The notes under the pieces were generated by a model that did not search any database, was not told the DNA's origin, and worked only from the letters and a program-made list of their open reading frames with translations. A stretch of DNA of 64,000 nt from contig JAUVXW010000004.1 of the NCBI GenBank assembly GCA_030603385.1, positions 62,001-126,000 of the forward strand. Direction: 5' to 3'. Numbering within the stretch: the first letter of the stretch is position 1; every line of letters begins with the position of its first letter. Origin of the DNA: Promethearchaeota archaeon (GTDB lineage Archaea > Asgardarchaeota > Lokiarchaeia > Sigyniarchaeales > SOKP01). The translations under genes were made by a program, and so were the position numbers. This document shows positions 36,225 to 45,143 of this stretch, piece by piece.

Positions 36225-36500
36225 TTAATATCTACTTCCATGAGCGATTATTAAGATCTCGATGATTTCTTCCTTAATTTCATATACAATTCTATAGTTT
36301 TTAAAAATTATTTCTCTTAATTGATCATCCTCTCTATCTGGAAATTTTCGACCAATATTAGGAAACTGTTTTAATTGCTCAATCTTTTCAATTATCCCTT
36401 TAACAATTTCTCTAGCCTTTTCTGGAGAATCTTGTTCAATATAAGCAGAAATAGATTCAAGATCGTCTAACGCTCCAATAGACCATCTTATCACAACCAT
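36225..36500 (-). CDS. RelE/ParE-family toxin
   Basis: 91 residues with the family order: IRWSIGALDDLESISAYIEQ, a helix ending QFPNIGRKFPD, and strands LREIIFKNYRIVYEIKEEII then IIAHGSRY. It overlaps the upstream antitoxin gene by 10 bases. ParE members poison gyrase, RelE members cut mRNA on the ribosome; the ending HGSRY fits either. It is followed by the 51-residue gene. Confidence 0.82.
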   Translation of the reverse strand: MVVIRWSIGALDDLESISAYIEQDSPEKAREIVKGIIEKIEQLKQFPNIGRKFPDREDDQLREIIFKNYRIVYEIKEEIIEILIIAHGSRY

Positions 36501-36673
36501 TTTTTCATCTTTTCCTTTACCTCTTCATGTGAAATATATTTACCTTCCCTAATTTGCTCTTGTGCCTTATTGATTTTTTCATTTACGTACAACTTATAAG
36601 CGATTTCTTCCACATTAAGATTATCAGGCAATTTTTTAATAAAATCAATTGCGTTTTCTTTTGCGGTTGTCAT
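36491..36673 (-). CDS. Antitoxin partner of the RelE/ParE toxin
   Basis: 60 residues: AIDFIKKLPDNLNVEEIAYK then a helix with EKINKAQEQIREGKYISHEE. This is the layout of the small antitoxins that precede RelE/ParE toxins (prevent-host-death/axe-like and related). Overlap of 10 bases with the toxin gene supports the pair. DNA binding by its N-terminal part is expected, not seen. Confidence 0.75.
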   Translation of the reverse strand: MTTAKENAIDFIKKLPDNLNVEEIAYKLYVNEKINKAQEQIREGKYISHEEVKEKMKKWL

Positions 36674-37052
36674 ATTGATAATAAGGTAATTTTAGAATTA
36701 ATATGTATCTTTTGATTAATGAAATTTCTAAAAATTCCAAACCCATTTTTTATTTAAATATTACGGCTGATTTTTATAGATGATATGGTGTCTAAAATAT
36801 CGACGAAAAAAAATTGAGAGCTTTTAGAATAAAATCATTAAAAATAAATTTACAAATTTGTATATATTCCATAGATTTACACAATTATTAATTAATAAAA
36901 AGTAGAGTGGTTAATCAATAGCTTAATAATAACCCATCAATAATTTTATATTCGAATAAATAATAAAGTTATAGATAGGTTAAGGCAATTAAATTTACCA
37001 TTTAATACTCAAGCCGATAAAATTATTATTTTAACTTTCCAAACAATAATGG
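36674..37052. other. 379-base intergenic gap upstream of the ribonucleotide reductase
   Basis: AT-rich divergent promoter region between the TA operon and nrdJ. I see no coding frame, no structured RNA and no convincing cobalamin riboswitch. Confidence 0.4.
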
Positions 37053-39314
37053 ATGAATAACATGACCGATAATTCGTTTTCGTTAATAGATTTATATCCG
37101 AAGTATGTAATTAATGCAAAGGGAGAGAAGAAGAAGTTCGATGAAAACAGTATTGCGAAAATTTTAAATAAGGAAACCGGATTGGATATGCAAATTGCTG
37201 AAAAAGTGGCTGAGGATGTTATTCGTACAATAATAGGCCTAGGAATAGATGAAATTACTACAAATTATATACGTGAGTTAGTTTGTGTTGAATTAACTCA
37301 ACGCGGACTAAATAAATACAGAAATCTGTTTGCTAGAGCTATTAATTTAGAAAGTATTGGATTCAAAATTGATGGTGGATTTATCAATCAATACAAAAGT
37401 AAGCAACCCGATTGGGGGCCTATAGGATATATTACATATAAGAGGACTTATGCTAGAATAGTTGAAGGTGAAAACCGTAAGGAAGAATTTTGGGAGACAC
37501 TTAGACGGGTTGTGGAAGGATGTTATTCAATTCAGAAAGAGCATTGTATGAAGTTAAGTTTACCTTGGTCTGACCAAAAAGCTCAAAAATCAGCCCAAAT
37601 AATGTTTGAAAAGATTTGGAATTTTAAGTTTTCCCCTCCTGGACGTGGCTTATGGATGATGGGAACTGAGTTCATTGCACGTCATGGTTCAATGTCTCTT
37701 AATAATTGTGGATTTGCATCAACAGAAGATATAGCCCTTAAATATTCAAAGGCGTTTGAATTTGTCATGGACGCTTTAATGTTAGGCGTAGGAGTGGGAT
37801 TTGACACTAAAGGAGCAGGAAAAATAAAAATACAAAAACCTAAGGAAGGGACTTTTAATTTTGAGATAGATGATTCTAGAGAAGGATGGGTCGAATCCCT
37901 AAAACTTATTCTTGAAGCTTACTTTTTAGGAAAACAAACCCCCACATTTGATTTTAGCAAGATTCGACTCGCTGGTACGCCAATTAGAGGATTTGGTGGT
38001 ATTGCCTCTGGTCCAAAACCATTGAGAGAGATGCTAGAAGACATTCAGAAAATTCTCGAGGCACGTATAGGAAAGATGATTACATCCGTTGACATCGTAG
38101 ACATTATGAATTATGTCGGCAAATGTGTAGTCGCGGGTAATGTACGGAGAAGTGCAGAAATTGCTTTAGGAGACCCTACCGATTTGGATTTTGTAACTTG
38201 TAAACAAGACGAAAAAGCATTATATTCTCATAGATGGGCTAGTAATAATTCCGTTTTTGCCCTAAAGGGGTTAGATTATTCATTTATTGCAGATCAAATA
38301 GCTATAAACGGAGAGCCTGGAATTTTTTGGTTAGAAAATGCTAGAAATTATTCAAGAATGGGTGATGCTCCTGATTATAAAGATAAGAAAGTAGCTGGGG
38401 TTAATCCATGTGGGGAACAAAGCTTAGAATCATTCGAGCTTTGTTGCCTTGTAGAGACTTTTCCGTCTCGTCATGATAGTTATGAAGAATTTGAAGAAAC
38501 ACTAAAATATGCTTATTTATATTCTAAATCTGTTACGTTAGTAAACACACATTGGAAAGAAACTAACGCAGTCATGCTTAAGAACAGGCGAATGGGAATT
38601 TCACAGACAGGAATAATTGAGGCTTTCGTTAAACATGGGAGAAGAATGGTTTTAGAATGGTGTGATAAAGCTTATAATTATTTGAGAGATTTAGATGAAC
38701 AATATTCTGATTGGCTTTGTATACCGAAGAGTATAAAGATTACAACAGTGAAACCTAGTGGCACAGTGAGCCTACTACCCGGAGTACCTCCTGGAATTCA
38801 TTATCCCCATTCGGAATATTATATAAGGAGAATTAGACTCTCAAAAAATTCAGATTTAATTGAACATATAAAGAATGCTGGTTATAAGATTGAGGACGAT
38901 TCATATTCACCAAACACAGTAGTGGCGGAGTTCCCAATTCATGAAAAACATTTCAATCGTTCTAAAAATGAAGTGTCAATTTGGGAACAAGCAGCTAACG
39001 CGATCGATTACCAACGATTATGGTCCGATAACCAGGTAAGTATTACAATAACTTTTAAGTCAGAAGAAGCAGATCAAATTAAACATGTTCTACAATTTTG
39101 TGAAGATAAGCTTAAAAGTGCAAGTTTTCTACCAATTAAAGAACACGGCTATAAGCAAGCACCCTATGAAGAAATAACTAAAGAACAATATGAAGAAATG
39201 AGTGCAAATACTAAGCCTTTACTTTTAGATGAGACAAAAGATAGAGCAATTGGGGTTAAATTCTGTGATGCGGATGGGGTCTGTGAAGTATCTATTGATC
39301 ATAGTAAAAAATAG
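37053..39314 (+). CDS. nrdJ: Adenosylcobalamin-dependent ribonucleotide reductase (class II, RTPR-like)
   Basis: 753 residues, similar in length to monomeric class II RTPR. An ATP-cone is at about 12-100 (VINAKGEKKKFDENSIAKIL). The barrel has SPPGRGLWMMGTEF, LNNCGF with the first active-site cysteine, NPCGEQSLESFELCCL with the radical cysteine and glutamate, and KPSGTVSLLPGVPPGIHY. The C-terminal CDADGVC would be the reducing dithiol. It makes deoxyribonucleotides using B12. No intron or intein is evident. It is transcribed alone. Confidence 0.92.
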   Translation: MNNMTDNSFSLIDLYPKYVINAKGEKKKFDENSIAKILNKETGLDMQIAEKVAEDVIRTIIGLGIDEITTNYIRELVCVELTQRGLNKYRNLFARAINLESIGFKIDGGFINQYKSKQPDWGPIGYITYKRTYARIVEGENRKEEFWETLRRVVEGCYSIQKEHCMKLSLPWSDQKAQKSAQIMFEKIWNFKFSPPGRGLWMMGTEFIARHGSMSLNNCGFASTEDIALKYSKAFEFVMDALMLGVGVGFDTKGAGKIKIQKPKEGTFNFEIDDSREGWVESLKLILEAYFLGKQTPTFDFSKIRLAGTPIRGFGGIASGPKPLREMLEDIQKILEARIGKMITSVDIVDIMNYVGKCVVAGNVRRSAEIALGDPTDLDFVTCKQDEKALYSHRWASNNSVFALKGLDYSFIADQIAINGEPGIFWLENARNYSRMGDAPDYKDKKVAGVNPCGEQSLESFELCCLVETFPSRHDSYEEFEETLKYAYLYSKSVTLVNTHWKETNAVMLKNRRMGISQTGIIEAFVKHGRRMVLEWCDKAYNYLRDLDEQYSDWLCIPKSIKITTVKPSGTVSLLPGVPPGIHYPHSEYYIRRIRLSKNSDLIEHIKNAGYKIEDDSYSPNTVVAEFPIHEKHFNRSKNEVSIWEQAANAIDYQRLWSDNQVSITITFKSEEADQIKHVLQFCEDKLKSASFLPIKEHGYKQAPYEEITKEQYEEMSANTKPLLLDETKDRAIGVKFCDADGVCEVSIDHSKK

Positions 39315-39555
39315 GTTAAATTTAAACTTCAATTAGTAATCATTCTAAATGTAATGCTATATCATAGGCGAATTTTAATAACCATTTATTTAACTATGAT
39401 CATTTATTTCAGTTCAAAAATCTATAATAATTTTTCACTCTGATAAGAAATAGTATTAAATTAACAAGAGATTAAGGTAAAAATTATAAGGTATCTTAAT
39501 GAAAATAAATTTAATACAATATTATTTATAATACAAATTTTGAATGTGATTTTGA

Positions 39556-40494
39556 ATGTCGGAAGAAGATCCGGTAGAAGAATTAGAAGAGATGGCAAAA
39601 AAGGCTAAACCACGAGCTAAAGCAAGAGCAAAACCAACAAAAAAGAAACCTAAAAAAACGACTAAAAAGGAGGTAGCGGCAGGAGCGGAGCCAAAACCTA
39701 AGAAGGCTGTTTATAAAGAAATGAAAGTTAATTTCTGGCGTACAAGACTGCACGATGAAGAACTTGGAATACATCAACAACTCAAATATCAAGCTAAAAC
39801 TAGGTTTTTCTCCAAAAACTTTGATATCGAAGGAGTAGTAGAAATAAACAAGGAGAAAAAATATATTATTGCTTATAGTAAGGAATCGTGGGAAGAAAAA
39901 CCTGAGGCAGAAAAAAGACTAGTCTGTAGAATTTTTACGATAATGGAAGAAAAAGTTACAGGTGCAGGTACCGCTAAAGGTGGGAACTATAAGGGAAGTC
40001 TTGAACTAAGTATTACCCACTCATTAATCCAGAGCTATGAAATTAAACATCCTGCTCCAGTATTCTTTATGCAAATACCTAGAACAATCAATTTAGTTCG
40101 AGTAGTTAGAGGTTGGAGATTAGTAGGAACACGATGGACATGGCCATTACTTCCAGAAGAGAAAGATGATAAATTCCAAATAGTTCGTGCAAAGGGGGTT
40201 ATTGGACCAGGGAGAAATTACAATATATTCATTGGTGATGTAAAAATTGCACGTGTAGATGGACAAGTTATCCAGAAGAATTTTGAAATTGAAGTTTATG
40301 ATGAACAATATGCGAAAGACAAAACTTTTACTATTTACTTGATTTTATTTGGATGTATGTGTAATTTTATGAAGGAAGCAGAGAAGATGGTTAAAAAAAT
40401 GTATAAAAAAATGAAAAAGACAGCAACCTCAGATTATAAACCGCCAAGATATGAACTAACTTTGTTCAGGAACCCTCGTATGATGAGACGTTAG
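39556..40494 (+). CDS. Protein with lysine-rich tail and possible tubby/scramblase-like domain
   Basis: 312 residues. Residues 1-55 are disordered and Lys/Ala/Pro-rich (AKPRAKARAKPTKKKPKKTT), like a histone tail. The rest is a beta-rich domain; the last third, GVIGPGRNYNIFIGDVKIAR, FEIEVYDEQY and a hydrophobic YLILFGCMCNFM segment, resembles the closing strands and central helix of tubby/LURP-one/scramblase barrels. This reading is tentative. The basic tail could bind nucleic acid or acidic lipids. It stands alone and ends at a poly-T run. Confidence 0.5.
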   Translation: MSEEDPVEELEEMAKKAKPRAKARAKPTKKKPKKTTKKEVAAGAEPKPKKAVYKEMKVNFWRTRLHDEELGIHQQLKYQAKTRFFSKNFDIEGVVEINKEKKYIIAYSKESWEEKPEAEKRLVCRIFTIMEEKVTGAGTAKGGNYKGSLELSITHSLIQSYEIKHPAPVFFMQIPRTINLVRVVRGWRLVGTRWTWPLLPEEKDDKFQIVRAKGVIGPGRNYNIFIGDVKIARVDGQVIQKNFEIEVYDEQYAKDKTFTIYLILFGCMCNFMKEAEKMVKKMYKKMKKTATSDYKPPRYELTLFRNPRMMRR

Positions 40495-40524
40495 AATAAA
40501 ATTATATAATTTATGAAATCCAGA

Positions 40525-40536
40525 TTTTTTTTTTTA
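40525..40536 (+). terminator. Poly-T terminator after the gene at 39556
   Basis: Twelve consecutive T followed by more T-rich sequence, 30 bases after the stop codon. Confidence 0.5.
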
Positions 40537-40659
40537 ATTTTTTAAATTTTAAGTACGTAAAACTGAAGAATTTGCCGAAATCTCTTTTTCTAATAATTTA
40601 AAATAAAAAAAGAATTAAAAAAAAATTTTATAAAATACTTCCTTATTCATTAAGATTTG

Positions 40660-41433
40660 TTATTTTATTCCAAGTTTGTCTTTCCACTCTCTATAGCCAC
40701 TAGTTTCTCGTCCTCGATGTATGGGTTTTTGCCCCATCTCTTTCTTATAGATGTCTCTTAGTGTTCGCTCATCAGAATTCTTAATTGCTTCTTTTTTTAT
40801 GTTTTCCTCAATTTCGATCTCTTCTTCTATTTCTTTAACGTGGCTTAATACCCAAAACACACCTCTATTCCAGATCATGATTCCAATAAAAATGATTCCA
40901 ATAAAAAGCCAAACAAGTAGTCCTACCCACATAATCCACATTCCAAGTGAGAATTTATCCACCATCCCGCTCCAGACTTCTTTAACAAGCCCCAAGAATG
41001 CTGAGGGAAGAAGTCCTATAACAACACTTATAAGGGTTACATAGAGACCTAAGAGAGCAACGCCTATAAGCATGCGTAGTCCATAGTAGTCTGTCCATTT
41101 GTTTGCAATTAGACGATCTTTAAACATTATCTGGCATAATCGTACCATTCCTCCACGAAAAAGGGTATAGAAGAGAACTAATAAAAATAAATTACCTGTG
41201 ACTGCTCCAGCTATAATAGCTATCTGAAATCCAAGATCAAGGTCTAACCAAACATCCCAAGCACCTTTAGAGAATAAAAAATTAATAAGAACTCCCCATA
41301 TACCTAGTACGAGTATTACCGTACCAAGGATAAATCCATAATAAATCAATTTTGCGTAGCGTAGATCCCATGTACTATAAACATCAAGTGGATTGGGTTC
41401 TCTATCCGGAGCTTTTCTTCCTGTACGCGGCAT
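40660..41433 (-). CDS. Multi-pass membrane protein, 257 residues
   Basis: Four or five hydrophobic segments at about 30-53, 70-93, 120-145 and 165-190. The C-terminal 65 residues are charged and cytosolic (KEIEEEIEIEENIKKEAIKN). N-terminal residues RTGRKAPDREPNPLDVY look cytosolic too. No transporter motif is recognised. The downstream neighbour on the plus strand is convergent, and a zinc-ribbon membrane protein lies upstream on the same strand. Confidence 0.65.
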   Translation of the reverse strand: MPRTGRKAPDREPNPLDVYSTWDLRYAKLIYYGFILGTVILVLGIWGVLINFLFSKGAWDVWLDLDLGFQIAIIAGAVTGNLFLLVLFYTLFRGGMVRLCQIMFKDRLIANKWTDYYGLRMLIGVALLGLYVTLISVVIGLLPSAFLGLVKEVWSGMVDKFSLGMWIMWVGLLVWLFIGIIFIGIMIWNRGVFWVLSHVKEIEEEIEIEENIKKEAIKNSDERTLRDIYKKEMGQKPIHRGRETSGYREWKDKLGIK

Positions 41434-41545
41434 AATTATTTCATCTTATGATTTTTTTTTTTAAATTTAGATTAAGTTTTAAAAATTCTATAATTTTATA
41501 ATTGGTTATTATACTATTTATTTTTACTTAGTAATTATTAAAAAA

Positions 41546-42004
41546 TTACCACTCTATGACAGCTTGACAGAAAGTACATGTTGGAACTTTTTCTTCTAGT
41601 TCTTCACCACAATATGGGCAGAATATTTTAACTTCTCCTGGTTTCTCCTTTGTTTGTTTTTTTCTTGCGGGTTTTTTCGCAGGTTCTTCTTCCTCTTCAA
41701 TCCCTGCTTTGTCGAGTACTCTCTCTTTTGGAGTCATTTCCTCAGGTTTCTTTTTTGGCTTTTCGAATGGTTTATCTGATTTAACTATTTTAGTGTTACA
41801 ATCTGGACAGTATTCTTTAAGTCTAGTAGAGAGATATATTGCTAAAATAATTGCACCAATCCCGATTGTAGCGACTATAACAATAACCCAGATAGTTTTC
41901 TGCGTTCTTGTTAATGGTTTCCTGCTAGGCTCTTCTACTTCATGTTTGCATATATTACAATAATTATATTTTATTTTCGGTGACATTTCTACCCAACTTT
42001 GCAT
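41546..42004 (-). CDS. Membrane protein with zinc ribbons on both sides of one helix
   Basis: 152 residues. A CNICKHE knuckle precedes a single membrane helix (about 38-58); then CPDCNTK pairs with it or with later cysteines. A lysine/glutamate-rich linker (about 78-120) leads to a C-terminal ribbon FCPYCGEELEEKVPTCTFCQ. An alternative start is M7. Probably cytosolic ribbons on a membrane anchor. No role is known; the next gene downstream is the 257-residue membrane protein. Confidence 0.6.
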   Translation of the reverse strand: MQSWVEMSPKIKYNYCNICKHEVEEPSRKPLTRTQKTIWVIVIVATIGIGAIILAIYLSTRLKEYCPDCNTKIVKSDKPFEKPKKKPEEMTPKERVLDKAGIEEEEEPAKKPARKKQTKEKPGEVKIFCPYCGEELEEKVPTCTFCQAVIEW

Positions 42005-42116
42005 GTTTAATATGTGTTTTTTAATGAAAGATTATTTTAATTAAAAAACGTTTATATTACCTAATAATCAAGTTCTTTTTTTATAAATTATTATATTCTT
42101 TTTATATGATCTAAAG

Positions 42117-43430
42117 TTGCGTGAGAATTCATTTTATATTGAAACTTATGGCTGTGCTTCAAATAAAGCAGATTCTTATATTATTTCAACAATTTTATCA
42201 AATTCAGGTTATGTTCAAGCAAAATTAGAAGATGCTCAATTTCTAATTATTAATACGTGTGGGGTCAAGGAACAGACTGAAAACAAGATAAAGGACCGAT
42301 TGAAAAAGTTACATGAATTATATCGCAATAAATCTAATATTTATGTCATTATTGCTGGTTGTTTACCTCACATCACACCTGAATATATTAATGTTATTAA
42401 AAAGATTATCCCCTCATTTTCAGCTATTATAGATTTAGATAATTTTAAAGAACTTCCAGAAATATTCGATGAAATTAAACTTGGTAATAAAAATCGAATT
42501 TACAAATCAGAAAGATCAATTGATAAGGCAGAAATTTTAATAAATCATTCAATTGGAAAAATCACAGGAATAATACCAATTTCAGAAGGCTGTCTCGGTT
42601 CTTGCACTTATTGTTGTGTTAAGCATGTCAGAGGAAAATTATATTGCTACAATCCTAAAAATATTGTTCAAAATGTCAAATATCAATTAGAACAAGGGAT
42701 TAAACAGATTTATTTAACTTCCCAAGATTGTAGTATTTATCAATATCAAGGGGCTCAATTATCGAGTTTAATAAAAGATATTATTAATTTAGATTTTAAA
42801 TTTTATTTAAGAATTGGAATGATTAATCCAAGCTTTTTAATTAATAATACAGAACAATTAATCTCAATTTTCAAACAACCAAAAGTATATCAATTTCTAC
42901 ATATACCTATTCAATCTGGGAGTAATAAGATTCTTAAAGAGATGCAAAGAAAATATCTAATTTCTGATATCCTAGATAATCTTGAACTTTTAAGAAATGA
43001 ATTTCCTCATCTTACAATTTCCACAGATATCATATGTGGTTTTCCTGGTGAAACGGAATACGATTTCTATAGAACTATAAATTTTATTAAGTGGTTAAAG
43101 CCTGATATTCTAAATATTTCAAAATTTACTCCTAGACCTGGCACAAAAGCAAAAAACATGAAGCAGCTAGACAGTAAATTAATAAAAAAAAGGTCAATAA
43201 GGTTATCGAACGTTTTTCGGAACAGTTTAAAGCATATCAACGATAATTGGAAAGACTGGGAAGGTGAGGTTCTTCTATTACACGAAGGATCTGAGAAATC
43301 CCAAGCTTTTGGGAGAAATTTTGCTTATAAAAATGTATTTATCGATAATTATAAAGGCAAATTCGGTAAATTTGTTAACGTCAAAATAGAACGCGTTGAA
43401 GGTTTCAATTTGTTTGGAAAAATTATTTAA
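42117..43430 (+). CDS. tRNA t6A37 methylthiotransferase (archaeal MtaB/CDKAL1 type)
   Basis: 437 residues. The N-terminal UPF0004 domain starts YIETYGCASNKADSY and has CGVKEQTENK and AGCLPHI; the radical-SAM core has CLGSCTYCCVKH (CxxxCxxC), and the C-terminal part is a TRAM-like beta domain (WEGEVLLLHEGSEKSQAFGR). The three cysteines of the first domain bind the second cluster. It adds the methylthio group to t6A37 of tRNA. The start is TTG; no upstream ATG is in frame. Confidence 0.9.
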   Translation: MRENSFYIETYGCASNKADSYIISTILSNSGYVQAKLEDAQFLIINTCGVKEQTENKIKDRLKKLHELYRNKSNIYVIIAGCLPHITPEYINVIKKIIPSFSAIIDLDNFKELPEIFDEIKLGNKNRIYKSERSIDKAEILINHSIGKITGIIPISEGCLGSCTYCCVKHVRGKLYCYNPKNIVQNVKYQLEQGIKQIYLTSQDCSIYQYQGAQLSSLIKDIINLDFKFYLRIGMINPSFLINNTEQLISIFKQPKVYQFLHIPIQSGSNKILKEMQRKYLISDILDNLELLRNEFPHLTISTDIICGFPGETEYDFYRTINFIKWLKPDILNISKFTPRPGTKAKNMKQLDSKLIKKRSIRLSNVFRNSLKHINDNWKDWEGEVLLLHEGSEKSQAFGRNFAYKNVFIDNYKGKFGKFVNVKIERVEGFNLFGKII

Positions 43431-43442
43431 TAAAAAAAAAGA

Positions 43443-43640
43443 TTATTTTTTAAATCTATCTACAAGTAATTCTCCATTCGCTCCGACATTTTCAGGGGTA
43501 TTTTCGCGGATAATAATTGAAATATGAGGAAAATCTTCAGGGTATCCGTAAATTTCTTTAAATATTTTAGTAAATTGCTTAACTAGTTTTCTTTTAGTTT
43601 CTACATCTCGGGGTGGTCCTTCAATCATAATAATTGGTAT
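43443..43640 (-). CDS. 4-oxalocrotonate tautomerase-like protein with an apparent AUA start
   Basis: The family needs an N-terminal proline. Here the codons before the first ATG (43628) read ATA CCA ATT ATT ATG, giving (M)PIIMIEGPPRDVETKRKLVK if ATA 43640 is the start. GAGGTGAG ends 6 bases before that ATA, while it would be 18 bases from the ATG. So the AUA start is favoured by both the ribosome site and the catalytic Pro1. The mature chain is 64 residues, normal for 4-OT. The role may be isomerisation of an unsaturated oxo acid. Confidence 0.75.
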   Translation of the reverse strand: MPIIMIEGPPRDVETKRKLVKQFTKIFKEIYGYPEDFPHISIIIRENTPENVGANGELLVDRFKK

Positions 43641-43762
43641 TTTTTTCTCACCTCATGATTAATAATGATGTTTTTTATATGAAAATATTTATTCTTACTA
43701 ACCCAAGTAAACTTCCTATTACTAACAATAGATTTAAATGTTATTCGTCTATAATCAAAAAT

Positions 43763-44083
43763 ATGCCATTCAAAGTTTTATTTATTGCACATGCACCTGA
43801 TGCAGATTATAAAAAACATAGAAGTGTAATTGATACTGGAATGTATAAATTGTATTCTATAGTTGTTAAAAACCAAGAAGAGGCAGTACAAGTATCCAAA
43901 GATTATTTGCAAAACGAATCAATAGAAGCTATATTATTGTGTCCTGGATTCAAACATGGTGATGTAGCTGAAATCTTTGAAGCTGTAGAAGGTAAAGCCA
44001 GTGTAAATGTAGCAAGAGGAGATGGCCCAAGTAGCAAGATTTCTGCGGAAGCTAGAAAAAGAGCAGGGTATTTTCGTTCATAA
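43763..44083 (+). CDS. Conserved protein of unknown function (DUF6506-like)
   Basis: 106 residues from ATG 43763, though the frame is open further up. MPFKVLFIAHAPDADYKKHR and LLCPGFKHGDVAEI with VNVARGDGPSS match a small family that I recall as DUF6506; its function is not known. A TATA-like GATTTAAAT lies 28 bases before this ATG, which fits a leaderless transcript and supports the start. It is divergent from the tautomerase gene. Confidence 0.65.
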   Translation: MPFKVLFIAHAPDADYKKHRSVIDTGMYKLYSIVVKNQEEAVQVSKDYLQNESIEAILLCPGFKHGDVAEIFEAVEGKASVNVARGDGPSSKISAEARKRAGYFRS

Positions 44084-44130
44084 TTAAATCTTACATAATC
44101 AACAAGATAAAATAACTAATTATTTTTCAG

Positions 44131-45039
44131 TTAATCCCTTCCTAATTTAAAAGCTTCTAATGCTTTTTTAGCTATATTATCACCCCATTCTTGTACAAAA
44201 TGTCCTGCGTCTTTGATTTCCATCGGTTTGGGGCATCTTGGTATCATTCCTCTTAAAATCTCCATCATGGGTAGTCCAAGTACGGGATCTTGCATTCCGA
44301 CAGCCATAAAAGATTCTCCATTCCATTTATCTTGGAACCAATCACGAGCTCTTCTTGATATTTCAGCACCTGGAGCATCATAACTAGTTGGAACTAATTG
44401 AGGAAATCTTCTAACGCCTGCTTTATACTTAATATCAAGAAAAGGTGCATCATAAGCAACAATATCATCTTGAATTAAAATTGGTGTTGATCTTAGCATC
44501 AAGCTTCCAACATTCATATCAGGAGTTTGACTTACCCAATCTCGAAAGCCTCTAAATCCTTGAGAGATCTCAAAGTCTCCTGTCCCTAATATCGTGTTCA
44601 TTATTAGTAATTGTTTGAATTTAGTGGGGAATGTGAGAGGTAATGTAAGACCTAGAATTCCTCCCCAATCTTGACAGACAAGTGTTATATTATTTAAATC
44701 TAATTCGCTTATAAATTCGATTAGGGAATTCCTATGGAAATCAAAAGTATAAATAGCATCCTCAACAGGTTTATCAGATCTCCCAAATCCAAAATAATCA
44801 GGAGCCACAACTCGATAGCCTGCATTTAAAAAAATAGGTGCCATCTTACGGTATAGATATGCCCACGTTGGTTGCCCATGAAGGCACAAAAATACTTCAT
44901 TAGAACTTTTTGGACCTTCATCAATGTAATGCATTCTCAAATCTTCAAATCCTTTAAGATTATCAATGTAATGGGGTTTATAAGGGAAGTTAGGAAGATT
45001 CTTAAATCTTTCATCAGGTGTTCTTACAAAATCAATCAT
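44131..45039 (-). CDS. Haloalkane dehalogenase-like alpha/beta hydrolase
   Basis: 302 residues. HGQPTW (54-59) forms the oxyanion site, QDWGG has the nucleophile D124 with W125 (same numbering as the Xanthobacter enzyme), and DAGHFVQEWG near the C-terminus holds the catalytic histidine. A cap domain with tryptophans lies between. These enzymes hydrolyse carbon-halogen bonds. Epoxide hydrolases and other hydrolases share the fold, but D-W after the nucleophile and HGxPTW favour a dehalogenase. Single gene, divergent from the second AlaX gene. Confidence 0.8.
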   Translation of the reverse strand: MIDFVRTPDERFKNLPNFPYKPHYIDNLKGFEDLRMHYIDEGPKSSNEVFLCLHGQPTWAYLYRKMAPIFLNAGYRVVAPDYFGFGRSDKPVEDAIYTFDFHRNSLIEFISELDLNNITLVCQDWGGILGLTLPLTFPTKFKQLLIMNTILGTGDFEISQGFRGFRDWVSQTPDMNVGSLMLRSTPILIQDDIVAYDAPFLDIKYKAGVRRFPQLVPTSYDAPGAEISRRARDWFQDKWNGESFMAVGMQDPVLGLPMMEILRGMIPRCPKPMEIKDAGHFVQEWGDNIAKKALEAFKLGRD

Positions 45040-45143
45040 CTAAAACCAACTCCTTATTATATTTTATGTATCTTATAATTTGAAATACGTTAGAATATTA
45101 ATTGATATATTCTAATATTAATCTTTTCAAGAGATATCAAGAA

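Noticed and set aside
36674..37052. Cobalamin riboswitch upstream of nrdJ
   Set aside because: I looked for a B12-box-like conserved element and saw none; the region is uniformly AT-rich.
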